Shown here: positions 17,099-26,389 of the stretch, in pieces
Numbering within the stretch: position 1 is the stretch's first letter
Layout: the number at the start of each line of letters is the position of its first letter
Assembly (NCBI GenBank): GCA_016223165.1
Contig: JACRPO010000020.1
Span: forward strand, 100,291 to 164,290
DNA length: 64,000 nucleotides
Origin: Burkholderiales bacterium
GTDB lineage: Bacteria; Pseudomonadota; Gammaproteobacteria; Burkholderiales; Burkholderiaceae_C
Direction: 5' to 3'
Notes under the pieces: generated by a model
Told to the model about the DNA's origin: nothing
The model's database searches: none
Seen by the model: only the letters and a program-made list of their open reading frames with translations
Program-made: the position numbers and the translations under genes

Positions 17099-20000
17099 AT
17101 GACCTTCATGCTTCTCGAGAACCCCACGGCGGGTGCGTCGCCGGCCGCGCCGGGCTTCGTCCACCTGCGCCTGCACAGCGAATATTCGGTCGTCGACGGC
17201 ACGCTGCGCATCGACGACGCCGCCCGGGCGGCGCAGGCCGAACGCATGCCGGCGCTGGCCATCACCGACCTCAACAACGTCTTCGGCGCCGTCAAGTTCT
17301 ACAACGCCTGCCGCGGCCGGGGCATCAAGCCCATCATCGGCGTCGACGTGTGGATGGAGCCGCTGTCTCTCGTCTCGCCGCCTGCCGGCTTCGTGCAAAG
17401 CAGCGACAAGGCGGCCAGCCGCCTGCTGCTGCTCGTGCAGGACGAGCGCGGCTGGCACAACCTCAGCGAGCTGCTGGCGCGCGCCTGGGTGAGCAATGCG
17501 CAGCGCACGGTGGCCTGGGTGAAATGGCCGTGGCTCGAGGAGCTCGGCGCCGGCCTCATCGCGCTCTCGGGCGGCGACCTCGGTGCCATCGGCTCGGCGC
17601 TGCTGGCCGGCGACGAGGCGCGGGCGCGCGCCGTGGCGGCCGAACTGGCGCGGGTCTTCCCCGGCCGCTTCTACATCGAGCTGCAGCGCGCCGGCCAGCC
17701 GCAGCAGGAGGCGCATGTGCGCGCCGCCGTGCCGCTGGCCGCCTCGATGCAGCTGCCGGTGGTGGCCACGCACCCGGTGCAGTTCCTCGAGCCCGACGAC
17801 TACGAGGCGCACGAGGCGCGCGTCTGCATCGCCGAGGGCGAGACGCTGGCCAACCCGCGGCGCATCAAGCGCTTCACGCCCGAGCAGCACTTCAAGAGCG
17901 CGGCGGCGATGGCGAGCCTGTTCGCCGACGTGCCGAGCGCGCTCGCCAACAGCGTGCGCATCGCCATGCGCTGCAACCTGCGCCTCACGCTCGGCAAGCC
18001 GCGGCTGCCGGACTTCCCGACACCGCTCGAGAACGGCGTGCCGATGCCGATCGACCGCTATTTCCGCCAAGCCTCGCAAGACGGGTTGGAGAAGCGGCTC
18101 GCGGCGCTGTACCCCGAACCGGCGCAGCGCGAGCGCGAGCGGCCGCGCTACCAGGAGCGGCTGGAGTTCGAGCTCGCGACGATCGAGAAGATGGGCTTCG
18201 CCGGCTACTTCCTCATCGTCAGCGACTTCATCGTCTGGGCCAAGGAGCATGGCTGCCCGGTGGGGCCGGGGCGCGGCTCGGGCGCGGGCTCGCTGGTGGC
18301 CTACGCGCTGTTCATCACCGACCTCGACCCGCTCGCCTACAAGCTGCTCTTCGAGCGCTTCCTCAACCCCGAGCGCGTGTCGATGCCCGACTTCGACATC
18401 GACTTCTGCCAGGCCAACCGCGACCGCGTCATCGACTACGTCAAGGACAAGTACGGCCGCGACGCGGTGAGCCAGATCGCCACCTTCGGCACCATGGCCG
18501 CCAAGGCGGCGCTGCGCGACGTGGGGCGCGTGCTCGGCATGGGCTACGGGCATGTGGACAGCATCGCCAAGCTGATCCCGGCGCCGCCGGGCAAGACGGT
18601 GACGCTGGCCAAGGTGCCGGCGGACTACGACCCCGAACGCGACCCGACGATCTACGCCCGCCGCGAGGCCCCCGAGCTCGCGCAGCGCGAGGCCGCCGAG
18701 GAGGAGGTGCGCGAGCTGCTGGCGCTGGCCACGCGCGTCGAAGGCATCGTGCGCAACGTCGGCATGCATGCCGGCGGCGTGCTCATCGCGCCGGGCAAGA
18801 TCACCGACTTCTGCCCGCTCTATCAGCAGCCGGGCAGCGACAGCGCGGTGAGCCAGTTCGACAAGGACGATGTCGAGGCCATCGGCCTCGTGAAGTTCGA
18901 CTTCCTCGGCCTCGCGACACTGACGATCCTCGAGCTCGCGAAGGAGTTCATCCGCCGCAAGCCCGGCGAGGAGGAGTTCGCGTTCGAACGCGTCACCTTC
19001 GACGATGCGCAGGTCTACCGGCTCTTCGCCGAGGGCCGCACCGAGGCGATCTTCCAGTTCGAATCGCGCGGCATGCAGGGCATGCTGCGCGAGGCCAGGC
19101 CGACACGGCTGGAAGACCTGATCGCGCTGAACGCGATGTTCCGCCCGGGCCCGATGGAGAACATCCCGAGCTTCTGCCGGCGCAAGAACGGGCAGGAGCC
19201 GATCGAGTACCCGCACCCGCTGCTGGCCCCCGTGCTCGAGGAGACCTACGGCATCTTCGTCTACCAGGAACAGGTGATGCAGGCGGCGCAGATCCTCGGC
19301 CGCTACTCGCTCGGCGGCGCCGACCTGCTGCGCCGCGCGATGGGCAAGAAGAAGGCCGAGGAGATGGCGCAGCAGCGCGCCATCTTCCGCAACGGCGCGT
19401 CGGGCAATGACATCGGGCAGGCCAAGGCCGACGAGGTCTTCGACCTGATGGAGAAGTTCGCGGGCTACGGCTTCAACAAGAGCCATGCCGCGGCGTACTC
19501 GGTGCTGGCCTACCACACGGCCTGGCTGAAGGTGAAGCACCCGGCGGAGTTCTATGCCGCCAACATGACGATCGAGGCCGACAACACCGACAAGCTGCGC
19601 GTGTTGCTGGCCGATGCGAAGGGCTTCGGCGTCGCCTTCGATGCGCCGGACATCAACCGCGGCACCTTCCGCTTCGAGCCGAAGGGCGTCGGCCCCGCCG
19701 ACAAGCGCGTGCGCTACGGGCTCGGCGCCGTGAAGGGCACGGGGCAGGGCGCCATCGAGGCCATCGTCGCCGCGCGCGAAGGCGAGGGCGAGCGGGCCGG
19801 CGAGGGCGGCGGGCCCTTCCGCAGCCTCTTCGACTTCTGCCTGCGCGTCGACCGCCAGCGCGTCAACAAGCGCGTCGTCGAGGCGCTCATCAAGGCGGGC
19901 GCCTTCGACGCCCTGCACCCTGAGCGGGCCGATGGACGCGCTGCGCTGCTGGCCAGCGTGAGCCTTGCCTTCGACTGGGCCGAGACGCAGGCGGCCAACG

Positions 20001-20746
20001 TGTTGCAGGTGGGCCTGTTCGACTTCGCCGACGGCGGCGACAGCCACGGCAGCAGCACGCAGGAGCCGGGCCTCGTGCATGCCGCGCCCTGGGGCGTGCG
20101 CGAGCGGCTGATGCAGGAGAAGGCGGCGCTCGGCTTCTATCTCAGCGGGCACCTGTTCGATGCCTGGGCCGACGAGGTGCGACGCTTCGTGCGTCAGCCG
20201 ATCGGCGACCTCGTCGACAGCCGCGAGCCGCAGCTGCTGGCCGGCATCGTGAGCGACCCGCGCACCGTGAACGGCCAGCGCGGGCGCGTCGTCATCTTCA
20301 AGCTCGACGATGGCAGCGAGGCCATCGAGGCGGTGGCCGCCGAGGAGCTGTTCGAGGGCCAGCGCGAGCTCGCGCAGGAGGACCAGCTGCTCATCGCGCA
20401 GGGCCGCCTGCAACCCGACCGGTTCACCGGCGGCCTGCGCCTCAACGTCGCGCAGGTGTGGGACCTGCCGGCGGCGCGCGCGCGTTTCGCGCGCCACCTG
20501 GCCGTGGAAGTGAACGGGGGCATGCCGCCGGTCGGCGACGTGCTGAAGCTGTGGCCCTCGCGCCGCGTCGAGACCGAACACGGCGCCGTGCGCCAGGGCC
20601 TGCCGGTGCGGCTGCGCCTGAAGCGCCGCCAAGCGATGGCCGAAATCGACCTCGGCGACGAGGCGCGCTTCTGGCCCTGCGACGAGGCGCTGGTGCGCTG
20701 GCGCAGCATTGCCGAGGGCGGTGACGCGACGGTTGTGTACGAGTGA
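17099..20746 (+). CDS. dnaE: DNA polymerase III subunit alpha
   Basis: The replicative polymerase catalytic subunit, 1215 aa from ATG 17099 (ATG 17108 is an alternative). The N-terminal PHP domain starts at RLHSEYSVVDGTLR, the palm catalytic aspartates are in MPDFDIDFC near residues 432-434, and the GRGSGAGSLVAYAL loop precedes them. The fingers and helix-hairpin-helix region (GYGFNKSHAAAYSVLAYHTAWLK), OB-fold and C-terminal domain follow. Length is slightly above the usual 1160-1180 aa. This is the housekeeping DnaE1; a second, error-prone DnaE2 lies at 59373. Confidence 0.97.
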   Translation: MTFMLLENPTAGASPAAPGFVHLRLHSEYSVVDGTLRIDDAARAAQAERMPALAITDLNNVFGAVKFYNACRGRGIKPIIGVDVWMEPLSLVSPPAGFVQSSDKAASRLLLLVQDERGWHNLSELLARAWVSNAQRTVAWVKWPWLEELGAGLIALSGGDLGAIGSALLAGDEARARAVAAELARVFPGRFYIELQRAGQPQQEAHVRAAVPLAASMQLPVVATHPVQFLEPDDYEAHEARVCIAEGETLANPRRIKRFTPEQHFKSAAAMASLFADVPSALANSVRIAMRCNLRLTLGKPRLPDFPTPLENGVPMPIDRYFRQASQDGLEKRLAALYPEPAQRERERPRYQERLEFELATIEKMGFAGYFLIVSDFIVWAKEHGCPVGPGRGSGAGSLVAYALFITDLDPLAYKLLFERFLNPERVSMPDFDIDFCQANRDRVIDYVKDKYGRDAVSQIATFGTMAAKAALRDVGRVLGMGYGHVDSIAKLIPAPPGKTVTLAKVPADYDPERDPTIYARREAPELAQREAAEEEVRELLALATRVEGIVRNVGMHAGGVLIAPGKITDFCPLYQQPGSDSAVSQFDKDDVEAIGLVKFDFLGLATLTILELAKEFIRRKPGEEEFAFERVTFDDAQVYRLFAEGRTEAIFQFESRGMQGMLREARPTRLEDLIALNAMFRPGPMENIPSFCRRKNGQEPIEYPHPLLAPVLEETYGIFVYQEQVMQAAQILGRYSLGGADLLRRAMGKKKAEEMAQQRAIFRNGASGNDIGQAKADEVFDLMEKFAGYGFNKSHAAAYSVLAYHTAWLKVKHPAEFYAANMTIEADNTDKLRVLLADAKGFGVAFDAPDINRGTFRFEPKGVGPADKRVRYGLGAVKGTGQGAIEAIVAAREGEGERAGEGGGPFRSLFDFCLRVDRQRVNKRVVEALIKAGAFDALHPERADGRAALLASVSLAFDWAETQAANVLQVGLFDFADGGDSHGSSTQEPGLVHAAPWGVRERLMQEKAALGFYLSGHLFDAWADEVRRFVRQPIGDLVDSREPQLLAGIVSDPRTVNGQRGRVVIFKLDDGSEAIEAVAAEELFEGQRELAQEDQLLIAQGRLQPDRFTGGLRLNVAQVWDLPAARARFARHLAVEVNGGMPPVGDVLKLWPSRRVETEHGAVRQGLPVRLRLKRRQAMAEIDLGDEARFWPCDEALVRWRSIAEGGDATVVYE

Positions 20747-20819
20747 AACGAAGTGCCGATGCCGCCATCGCGGCGGCATCATGCGGCGTTGTTGCGTGAT
20801 CTGCCTTGAAGGAGGTGTC

Positions 20820-21284
20820 ATGAACCGCCCACCTATTCGAAACCTCGCCATTGCCGGCCTCGCCGGCCTCGCTGTTGTCTCCGCATCCGCCCTGGAGATC
20901 CAGCTGCCGCCGCCACCGCCCATCGTGCTGCCCGGCCTGCCCGGCCGCGTGGACGTGAGCCGGCTGCCGCTGCCGCAGGTGGTGCTCCCGAGCCCGGTCA
21001 TCATCGCGCCGCCGTCCCTGCCGGCGCCGCGGCCGGGCGTGGTGGTGGTGGCGCCGCCGCGCCCGCAGCCGGTGTACATGTGGGTGCCACCGGGGCACCG
21101 GCAGAACTGGGGCCGGCATTGCCACCGCTACAAGGCCTGCGGCGTGCCCGTGTACTTCGTGCGCGACGAGTGGTACGACCGCCACGTGCACCGCGGTGCC
21201 AAGCATCGCGACGACGATGGGGACGACCGCCGCGGCCACGGGCACGGCAAGGGCGGCGGCAAGGGCAAGGGCAAGGGCGACTGA
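20820..21284 (+). CDS. small secreted proline- and histidine-rich protein, function unknown
   Basis: A 154-aa protein with a signal peptide (RNLAIAGLAGLAVVSASA). The mature part is proline-rich up to residue 85, then has HRQNWGRHCHRYKACGVPVYFVRDEWYDRHV, and ends in a Gly/Lys-rich basic tail. The start is fixed by a near-perfect Shine-Dalgarno (aaggaggtgtc) at 20809-20819. Comparable small periplasmic proteins with a CxxY..C..PVYFV segment occur in Burkholderiales without assigned function. Histidine density could hint at metal binding (speculative). Confidence 0.72.
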   Translation: MNRPPIRNLAIAGLAGLAVVSASALEIQLPPPPPIVLPGLPGRVDVSRLPLPQVVLPSPVIIAPPSLPAPRPGVVVVAPPRPQPVYMWVPPGHRQNWGRHCHRYKACGVPVYFVRDEWYDRHVHRGAKHRDDDGDDRRGHGHGKGGGKGKGKGD

Positions 21285-21347
21285 GGCGTCGAGCCCCCCG
21301 GGTTGTGGCTCTGTCGCCCCTGCCGTGCGCGGCCACAATCCGCGTTC

Positions 21348-22640
21348 ATGCACGAAACACCGCTCACCGGCCTGGTCCTCAGCGGCGGCGGCGCCCGCGC
21401 CGCCTACCAGGTGGGCGTTCTCAGGGCCCTGGCCAAGTTGCGGCGCGAGGTGCTCGGGCCACGCGCCCGCATGAGCAACCCGTTCGGGGTCATCTGCGGC
21501 ACCTCGGCCGGTGCCATCAACGCCGCCGCGCTGGCCGCGCATGCCGACCGCTTCGAGGCCGCCGTCGAGGTCATCGCCAAGGTCTGGCAGAACTTCTCGG
21601 CCGACCAGGTGTACCGCGCCGACTCGCTCGGCGTCATCCGCAGCGGCGCGCAGTGGCTGACGATGCTCTCGGTGGGCTGGCTCATCGCCCGCTGGCGCAA
21701 GGCGCGCCCGCGTTCGCTGCTCGACAACGAACCGCTCGCCGAATTGCTGCAGCGCCTGGTGCCGCTGGAGCGCATCCCGTTCGTGCAGGAGCAGCGGCAG
21801 CTGCACGCGCTGGCCGTCACCGCCTCCAGCTACACGAGCGGCGAGCACTACACCTTCTACAGCATGCTGCGGCCGGTGGAGACTTGGGTCCGCTCGCAGC
21901 GCGTCGCCGTGCCCTCGGAGATCACGCACAAGCACCTGCTCGCCTCGGCGGCGATCCCGTTCGTCTTTCCGGCCCAGCACCTCGACGTACCGGGCGATCC
22001 GGGCTGGTTCGGCGACGGCTCGATGCGCAACACGGCGCCACTGTCGGCGGCCATCCACCTGGGCGCCGAGCGGCTGCTCATCATCGGTGCCGGGCGCATG
22101 CAGGAGCCGCGCGGGCGGCAGATCCTGCAGACGGGCTATCCCAACCTGGCGCAGATCGCCGGCCATGCGCTCTCGAGCATCTTCCTCGACGCACTGGCGG
22201 TGGACGTGGAACGCATGAAGCGCATCAACCGCACGCTGGCGCTGCTGCCCGAGTCGGCGCTCGCCGACACGCCGCTCAGGCCGGTGGAGGCGCTGGTGAT
22301 CGCGCCGTCGAAGCGCCTGGACGACATTGCCGCCAAGCACTTGTCGAGCCTGCCCGGCCCGGTGCGCGGCCTGCTGCGCGGCGCGGGTGTCGGCGGCGAA
22401 GGCCAGACGGCGCGCGGCACGGCGCTGGCGAGCTACCTGCTCTTCGAAGAGCCGTTCACGCGCGAGCTGATGGCGCTCGGCGAGGAAGACACGCTCTCGC
22501 GGCGCGACGAGGTGATGCAGTTCTTCGGCTGGGAGGCGGCGCAGCGCGCGCAGCGGCTGCTGCGCGAGGCGGCGCGGGCGGGGCGCGAGATGGTGGACTT
22601 CGACATCTCGCGCCCGATGCCCGACCTCGAGCTGCCCTGA
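21348..22640 (+). CDS. patatin-like phospholipase family protein
   Basis: A 430-aa patatin-domain protein. The oxyanion motif LSGGGARAAYQVGVL is at residues 11-25, the nucleophile motif GTSAG at 51-55 (Ser53), and the catalytic Asp is in GDGSMRNTAPL. The Ser-Asp dyad is complete. No signal peptide is seen, so it is probably cytosolic or membrane-peripheral. The ATG at 21348 directly precedes the first beta strand. The substrate (phospholipid or acyl ester) is not determined. Confidence 0.9.
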   Translation: MHETPLTGLVLSGGGARAAYQVGVLRALAKLRREVLGPRARMSNPFGVICGTSAGAINAAALAAHADRFEAAVEVIAKVWQNFSADQVYRADSLGVIRSGAQWLTMLSVGWLIARWRKARPRSLLDNEPLAELLQRLVPLERIPFVQEQRQLHALAVTASSYTSGEHYTFYSMLRPVETWVRSQRVAVPSEITHKHLLASAAIPFVFPAQHLDVPGDPGWFGDGSMRNTAPLSAAIHLGAERLLIIGAGRMQEPRGRQILQTGYPNLAQIAGHALSSIFLDALAVDVERMKRINRTLALLPESALADTPLRPVEALVIAPSKRLDDIAAKHLSSLPGPVRGLLRGAGVGGEGQTARGTALASYLLFEEPFTRELMALGEEDTLSRRDEVMQFFGWEAAQRAQRLLREAARAGREMVDFDISRPMPDLELP

Positions 22641-22643
22641 CCG

Positions 22644-22735
22644 CCTGAGCGCCTGGGCGCCTGAGCAGCCGCGCACCGGCCGAAGTGGGCCGGCGTGGGC
22701 CGGCGTGGGCCGGCATGCGCCGGCATGCGCCGGCG
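22644..22735. repeat. two short tandem repeat tracts between patatin and comEA-like genes
   Basis: Just after the patatin stop is a 9-bp repeat (gcgcctgag, about three copies, 22644-22666). From 22686 to 22735 a 10-bp unit (tgggccggcg, drifting to tgcgccggca) is repeated about five times. The region lies between converging genes and may fold into GC-rich stems. Confidence 0.65.
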
Positions 22736-22766
22736 CGGCGGACCTGCCGCGGCGCGCGGCGCTCGC

Positions 22767-23162
22767 TCAGGACTCGACCTTCTCCTTGCGCGCCGCCTTG
22801 CGCGCGGGCTTGGCGCCGGCCTCGCTGCCCGCCGCCGCTTCACCCGCGGCCTTGCGCTGGCGCGCCTGCTTGGGCGCGGCGGGCGGCATCTGGCTGGCGT
22901 CGAACGACGCGCCGCCCACGGTGAGGCCGGCCTTCGAGAGCTTGCCGGCGCTGGCGGGGCCGACGCCCGGCACGCGCTGGACCATGTCGGCCCAGTCCTT
23001 GAACTCGCCGGCCTCGCGGGCCTTCAGGATCTTGGCCGAGAGGCCGGGGCCGACGCCGCTGACGGTCTCGAGCTCGGCGCGCGTGGCGCGGTTGATGTCG
23101 ACGGCCGCGAAGGCGTTCAGCGCGAGGGCGGCGAGCACGGCGACGATGAGTTGGCGGAACAT
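22767..23162 (-). CDS. ComEA-like helix-hairpin-helix protein
   Basis: A 131-aa secreted protein: signal peptide (LIVAVLAALALNAFA), then two helix-hairpin-helix motifs (DINRATRAELETVSGVGPGLSAKILKAR and WADMVQRVPGVGPASAGKLSKAGLTV, about residues 21-80), then a 45-residue Lys/Ala-rich tail. ComEA proteins bind incoming DNA in the periplasm during natural transformation; short HhH-only versions are widespread in Burkholderiales. The basic tail is an extension not found in minimal ComEA. Confidence 0.85.
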   Translation of the reverse strand: MFRQLIVAVLAALALNAFAAVDINRATRAELETVSGVGPGLSAKILKAREAGEFKDWADMVQRVPGVGPASAGKLSKAGLTVGGASFDASQMPPAAPKQARQRKAAGEAAAGSEAGAKPARKAARKEKVES

Positions 23163-23379
23163 GATGAGGATCTCCTAGGCAGTGAAGGTGGAGTGGATCG
23201 GATCGACCTGGCCCGACGACCTCGCGCATCGCTGGATGCATCGAGGCGCCGGGTTGAGAGGCATTCTTCGTGGCGGCCCCGCGCTGCACATTCCCCCGCG
23301 GGCAGGTCTGCCGGGTGCCCCCCGCTGGGGTAGGCGCCGGGCGCCGGCGCGATCCCCCGCCAGGGTGTCGGCGCCCGTG

Positions 23380-24483
23380 TCAGGGCTCGGCGGGGCGCGT
23401 GGTGACCGTTTCCGGAGCGCAGCGCGGGGTGGGGATTTCGCGCTCCGTGCGCGCAAGCGCCTCGTGCACGGCCGCAAGCACCTCGGCGCGCGCCGGCCAG
23501 CGGCCGCGGCCCCCGAGCAAGCGCACGTTCGGGCCCCAGGCACCCCAGCGGCCCGGCTCGGTCGGGCCGAGCACCGAAAGCAGCGGCGTGCCCACCGCCG
23601 CGGCCATGTGGCCGGGGCCGGTGTCGTTGCTGATCATCAGCGCCGCGTCGGCCAACAGCGCCGCGTAAGTGCCGAGGCCCACGCCTTCGAGGCGGTGCAC
23701 CGGCGCGAAGTCGCTGCGCGCCAGGGCCTCCTCGCCCGGCCCGGGGCAGATCAGCAGCTCGCGGCCCTGCGCGCGCGAGAGGGCGGCGAGCTCGTCGCGC
23801 ACGAAGGCGCCGAACTCCGGCCAGCGCTTGTCGAGCTTCTCGAAGGTGCCGCCGGCGAAGGGGCAGACGACGATGTAGCCGCTGCCGATGCCGTGCGCGC
23901 GGCGCAGCGCGGCGGCGGCTTCGCGGTGGCCGGGCGCCAGCGCCAGCCCCAGGCGCTGCGGCAGCGGCGCTGCGGCGCCGAGCAGGGCGTCGCCGACCTG
24001 CCAGTACACCGTGAGCTCGTGCCGGTCGCGCCCGCGCGGCAGGGCGCGCGCGAGCAGGAAGCTGCGGCCCTCGTGCGCATGCCCGAGCGCACGGCAACCG
24101 GCGAGGCGGAACTCGAGCGCGCTGGAGAACGAGTAGGGCAGGCACAACGCATCGATGCGCGCGCGCCCACGGTGGTCGGGCAGGGCGGCTGCTGCGGTGG
24201 GGCCTGCGGTCGCGCGGCTCGCGGCGGCGGTTTCGTCGTGGAGACGCCGAAGCAGGCGCACGCGTTCACCGAACGTCCTGGGCAACACGTGCACCGGCCA
24301 GCCGTGCCCGGCGAGCAGGTCGCTGGCCCAGCCCTTGCCCACGAGATGCAACTCGTGACCGGCATCGGACAGCCGCTGCAGCATCGGCAGGCCGAGCAGC
24401 ACGTCGCCGACCCAGTTGCGCAGGCGCACCACCAGGGGGCCGGCGGCCGGGCGCGGTGGGACGGGCTGGAGGTCGGCAGTCAC
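23380..24483 (-). CDS. glycosyltransferase family 9 (heptosyltransferase-like)
   Basis: A 367-aa GT9 protein related to LPS heptosyltransferases, which add heptose from ADP-heptose to the inner core. The N-terminal Rossmann region is VVRLRNWVGDVLLGLPMLQRL; the C-terminal region has YIVVCPFAGGTFEKLDKRWPEF and ISNDTGPGHMAAAVGTPLLSVLGPTEP, the GT9 nucleotide-sugar site. A GTG at 24483 gives the normal N-terminus; the frame continues upstream without conservation and no clear ribosome site is seen. It is divergent from the DUF4254 and waaC genes, supporting a core-LPS role. Confidence 0.85.
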   Translation of the reverse strand: MTADLQPVPPRPAAGPLVVRLRNWVGDVLLGLPMLQRLSDAGHELHLVGKGWASDLLAGHGWPVHVLPRTFGERVRLLRRLHDETAAASRATAGPTAAAALPDHRGRARIDALCLPYSFSSALEFRLAGCRALGHAHEGRSFLLARALPRGRDRHELTVYWQVGDALLGAAAPLPQRLGLALAPGHREAAAALRRAHGIGSGYIVVCPFAGGTFEKLDKRWPEFGAFVRDELAALSRAQGRELLICPGPGEEALARSDFAPVHRLEGVGLGTYAALLADAALMISNDTGPGHMAAAVGTPLLSVLGPTEPGRWGAWGPNVRLLGGRGRWPARAEVLAAVHEALARTEREIPTPRCAPETVTTRPAEP

Positions 24484-24653
24484 CAGGCGCGGCCCATAAT
24501 GCGCGCCGATTCTGCCAGCCCATTCCCTCGGGGCGCGGCGGCCCTGGACGGCTCGCCCGGGCGTCCGAAGTCCGACGGCCCGCCGACCGAACCCGCCCGT
24601 ACACGCCCGTCCACAGCGACGTCCGCACTGCCCCACCCGACCCGCATGCTCGC

Positions 24654-25316
24654 ATGACCCTGCCGTACCTCAGCGCCGCCGCCGTGGTCGCCCTGCACGA
24701 CCGTCTCATCGCCACGCCCGGCTGGCTTGCGCAGGAGCCGGCCGCGCCGGACGAGGACCTGTGGCGCTGGGTGCAGACCAACCATCTGTGCAACTGCCGC
24801 CTGTGGGCCGAGGAAGACCTGGCGCGGCGCACCACGGTGGCCGAGGCGGAGATCGCGGCCAACAAGCGCGCCATCGACCGCCACAACCAGGCGCGCAACG
24901 ACGCCACCGAGCGCGTCGACGAGATCCTGCTGGTGGCGCTCGGTCTCGTCGACGCCGCCTCGGCGCGCACCGACGCGCCACGCGCGACGGTGGCGCCCGG
25001 AGCGCGCCTGAACAGCGAGACCGCCGGCAGCATGATCGACCGCCTGTCGATCCTGGCGCTGAAAGTGCACGCCATGCGCGCGCAGACCGAGCGCCGCGAC
25101 GTCGACGAGGCGCATCGCGAGGCGAGCCGCGGCAAGCTCGCGCGCCTGGAGCAGCAGCGTGCCGACCTCGGCAGCTGCCTCGACGCGCTGCTCGCCGACG
25201 CGGCGGCCGGCCGCGCCTACTTCAAGGTCTACCGGCAGTTCAAGATGTACAACGACCCGCGCTTCAACCCCGCACTCGTGGCCGAGCGCGCCGGCGGTTC
25301 AAGTCGCCAAGCATGA
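24654..25316 (+). CDS. DUF4254 domain protein
   Basis: A 220-aa, mostly helical protein spanning a single DUF4254 domain. Conserved-looking segments are WRWVQTNHLCNCRLWAEEDLARR, NSETAGSMIDRLSILALKVHAM and YFKVYRQFKMYNDPRFNP. The family has no established activity but is repeatedly found next to LPS glycosyltransferases. Here it lies between the divergent GT9 gene and waaC (31-bp gap to waaC), so a part in core assembly is inferred. The ATG at 24654 is chosen because conservation begins there. Confidence 0.82.
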   Translation: MTLPYLSAAAVVALHDRLIATPGWLAQEPAAPDEDLWRWVQTNHLCNCRLWAEEDLARRTTVAEAEIAANKRAIDRHNQARNDATERVDEILLVALGLVDAASARTDAPRATVAPGARLNSETAGSMIDRLSILALKVHAMRAQTERRDVDEAHREASRGKLARLEQQRADLGSCLDALLADAAAGRAYFKVYRQFKMYNDPRFNPALVAERAGGSSRQA

Positions 25317-25347
25317 AGCGGGCCGAGAGCAGCACAGGAAAGAGGCG

Positions 25348-26295
25348 ATGCGCCTGCTGATCGTCAAGACCTCGTCGATGGGCGACGTCGTGCATGCGCT
25401 GCCGGTGGTGGCCGACGTGCTGCGCCATCATCCCGGCGCCACCATCGAGTGGCTGGTCGAGGCCGCCTACGCCGCCATCCCGCAGCTGCATCCGGGCGTG
25501 CAGCGGGTGCTGTCGGTCTCGTGGCGCAAGTGGCGGCGCGCGCTGCTCGCCGGCGCCACCTGGCAGGCGATGCGCGAGCTGCGCGGCGAACTGCAGCGCG
25601 AGCCCTACGATCTCGTGCTCGACCTGCAGGGGCTCTTGAAGAGCGCCCTCTGGGCGCGCCAGGCGCGCGGGCCGGTGGCCGGCTACGACCGCAAGAGCGC
25701 GCGCGAGCCCGCGGCGGCCTGGGCCTACCAGCGGCGGGCGGCGGTCGGCACCGGGCTGCATGCGGTGCAGCGCTGCCGCATGCTGGCCGCTGCGCACCTG
25801 GGCTACACGATGCCCGCCGGCCCGCCCGACTTCGGCCTGCGTGCGCCGGCCCCCGGCTGGGGCCCGAAGGCGCCTTATGCGGTGCTGATCCCCAATGCCA
25901 GCCGCAAGGAGAAGCTCTGGCCCGAACGGCACTGGGGCTCGGTGGGCAAGCGGCTGCGCGAGCGCGGCCTGATCCCGGTGGTGCTGTGGGGCGCCGACGA
26001 GGAGCAGACGCTCGCCGAGCGCATCGCCGCCGATTGCGAGGGCGATGTGCCGCCGTTCCTGCGCGTCGGCGAGATGGCCGCGGTGCTGGCCGGCGCGCGG
26101 CAGGTGGTCGGGCTCGATACCGGCTTCACGCACCTGGCGGCGGCGCTCGGGCGGCCGACGCTCGGCATCTATTGCGACCACGAGCCGGGCCTGGCCGGCA
26201 TCGCCGGCCCGGGCCGCGTGGCCAGCATCGGCGGCAGGTGGCAGGTGCCTTCGCGCAGCGACGTGCTCACGCTGCTCGAGCAGCAGATGCGCTGA
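25348..26295 (+). CDS. waaC: lipopolysaccharide heptosyltransferase I
   Basis: A 315-aa GT9 enzyme that transfers the first L-glycero-D-manno-heptose to Kdo of lipid A. The N-terminus MRLLIVKTSSMGDVVHALPVV is diagnostic for WaaC, and the acceptor/donor regions YAVLIPNASRKEKLWPERHW and VVGLDTGFTHLAAALGRPTLGIYCDHEPGL are complete. The ATG at 25348 follows GGAAAGAGG. The length matches the family (about 320 aa). Confidence 0.93.
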   Translation: MRLLIVKTSSMGDVVHALPVVADVLRHHPGATIEWLVEAAYAAIPQLHPGVQRVLSVSWRKWRRALLAGATWQAMRELRGELQREPYDLVLDLQGLLKSALWARQARGPVAGYDRKSAREPAAAWAYQRRAAVGTGLHAVQRCRMLAAAHLGYTMPAGPPDFGLRAPAPGWGPKAPYAVLIPNASRKEKLWPERHWGSVGKRLRERGLIPVVLWGADEEQTLAERIAADCEGDVPPFLRVGEMAAVLAGARQVVGLDTGFTHLAAALGRPTLGIYCDHEPGLAGIAGPGRVASIGGRWQVPSRSDVLTLLEQQMR

Positions 26296-26361
26296 AGAGG
26301 TCGAGAGTCATGCGCTCGGGCGCGCTGCTGCTCAGGTACGCCCGAGGAACTCTCAACCTCT
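26296..26361. terminator. bipartite hairpin between waaC and lapB (candidate bidirectional terminator)
   Basis: Immediately after the waaC stop, AGAGGTCGAGAGT (26296-26308) pairs with ACTCTCAACCTCT (26349-26361), one wobble. An inner 8-bp stem CTCGGGCG (26315-26322) pairs with CGCCCGAG (26339-26346). The region lies between converging genes. No T-run is present, so factor-independent termination is uncertain. Confidence 0.6.
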
Positions 26362-26389
26362 GACCTGAGCGCGCGCCTCGGGCGCATCC

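Noticed and set aside
16985..21079. Minus-strand open frame of 1364 codons opposite dnaE1
   Set aside because: It is the antisense shadow of a high-GC gene; it is rich in Arg/His/Leu, has no recognisable motif, and dnaE1 is certain.
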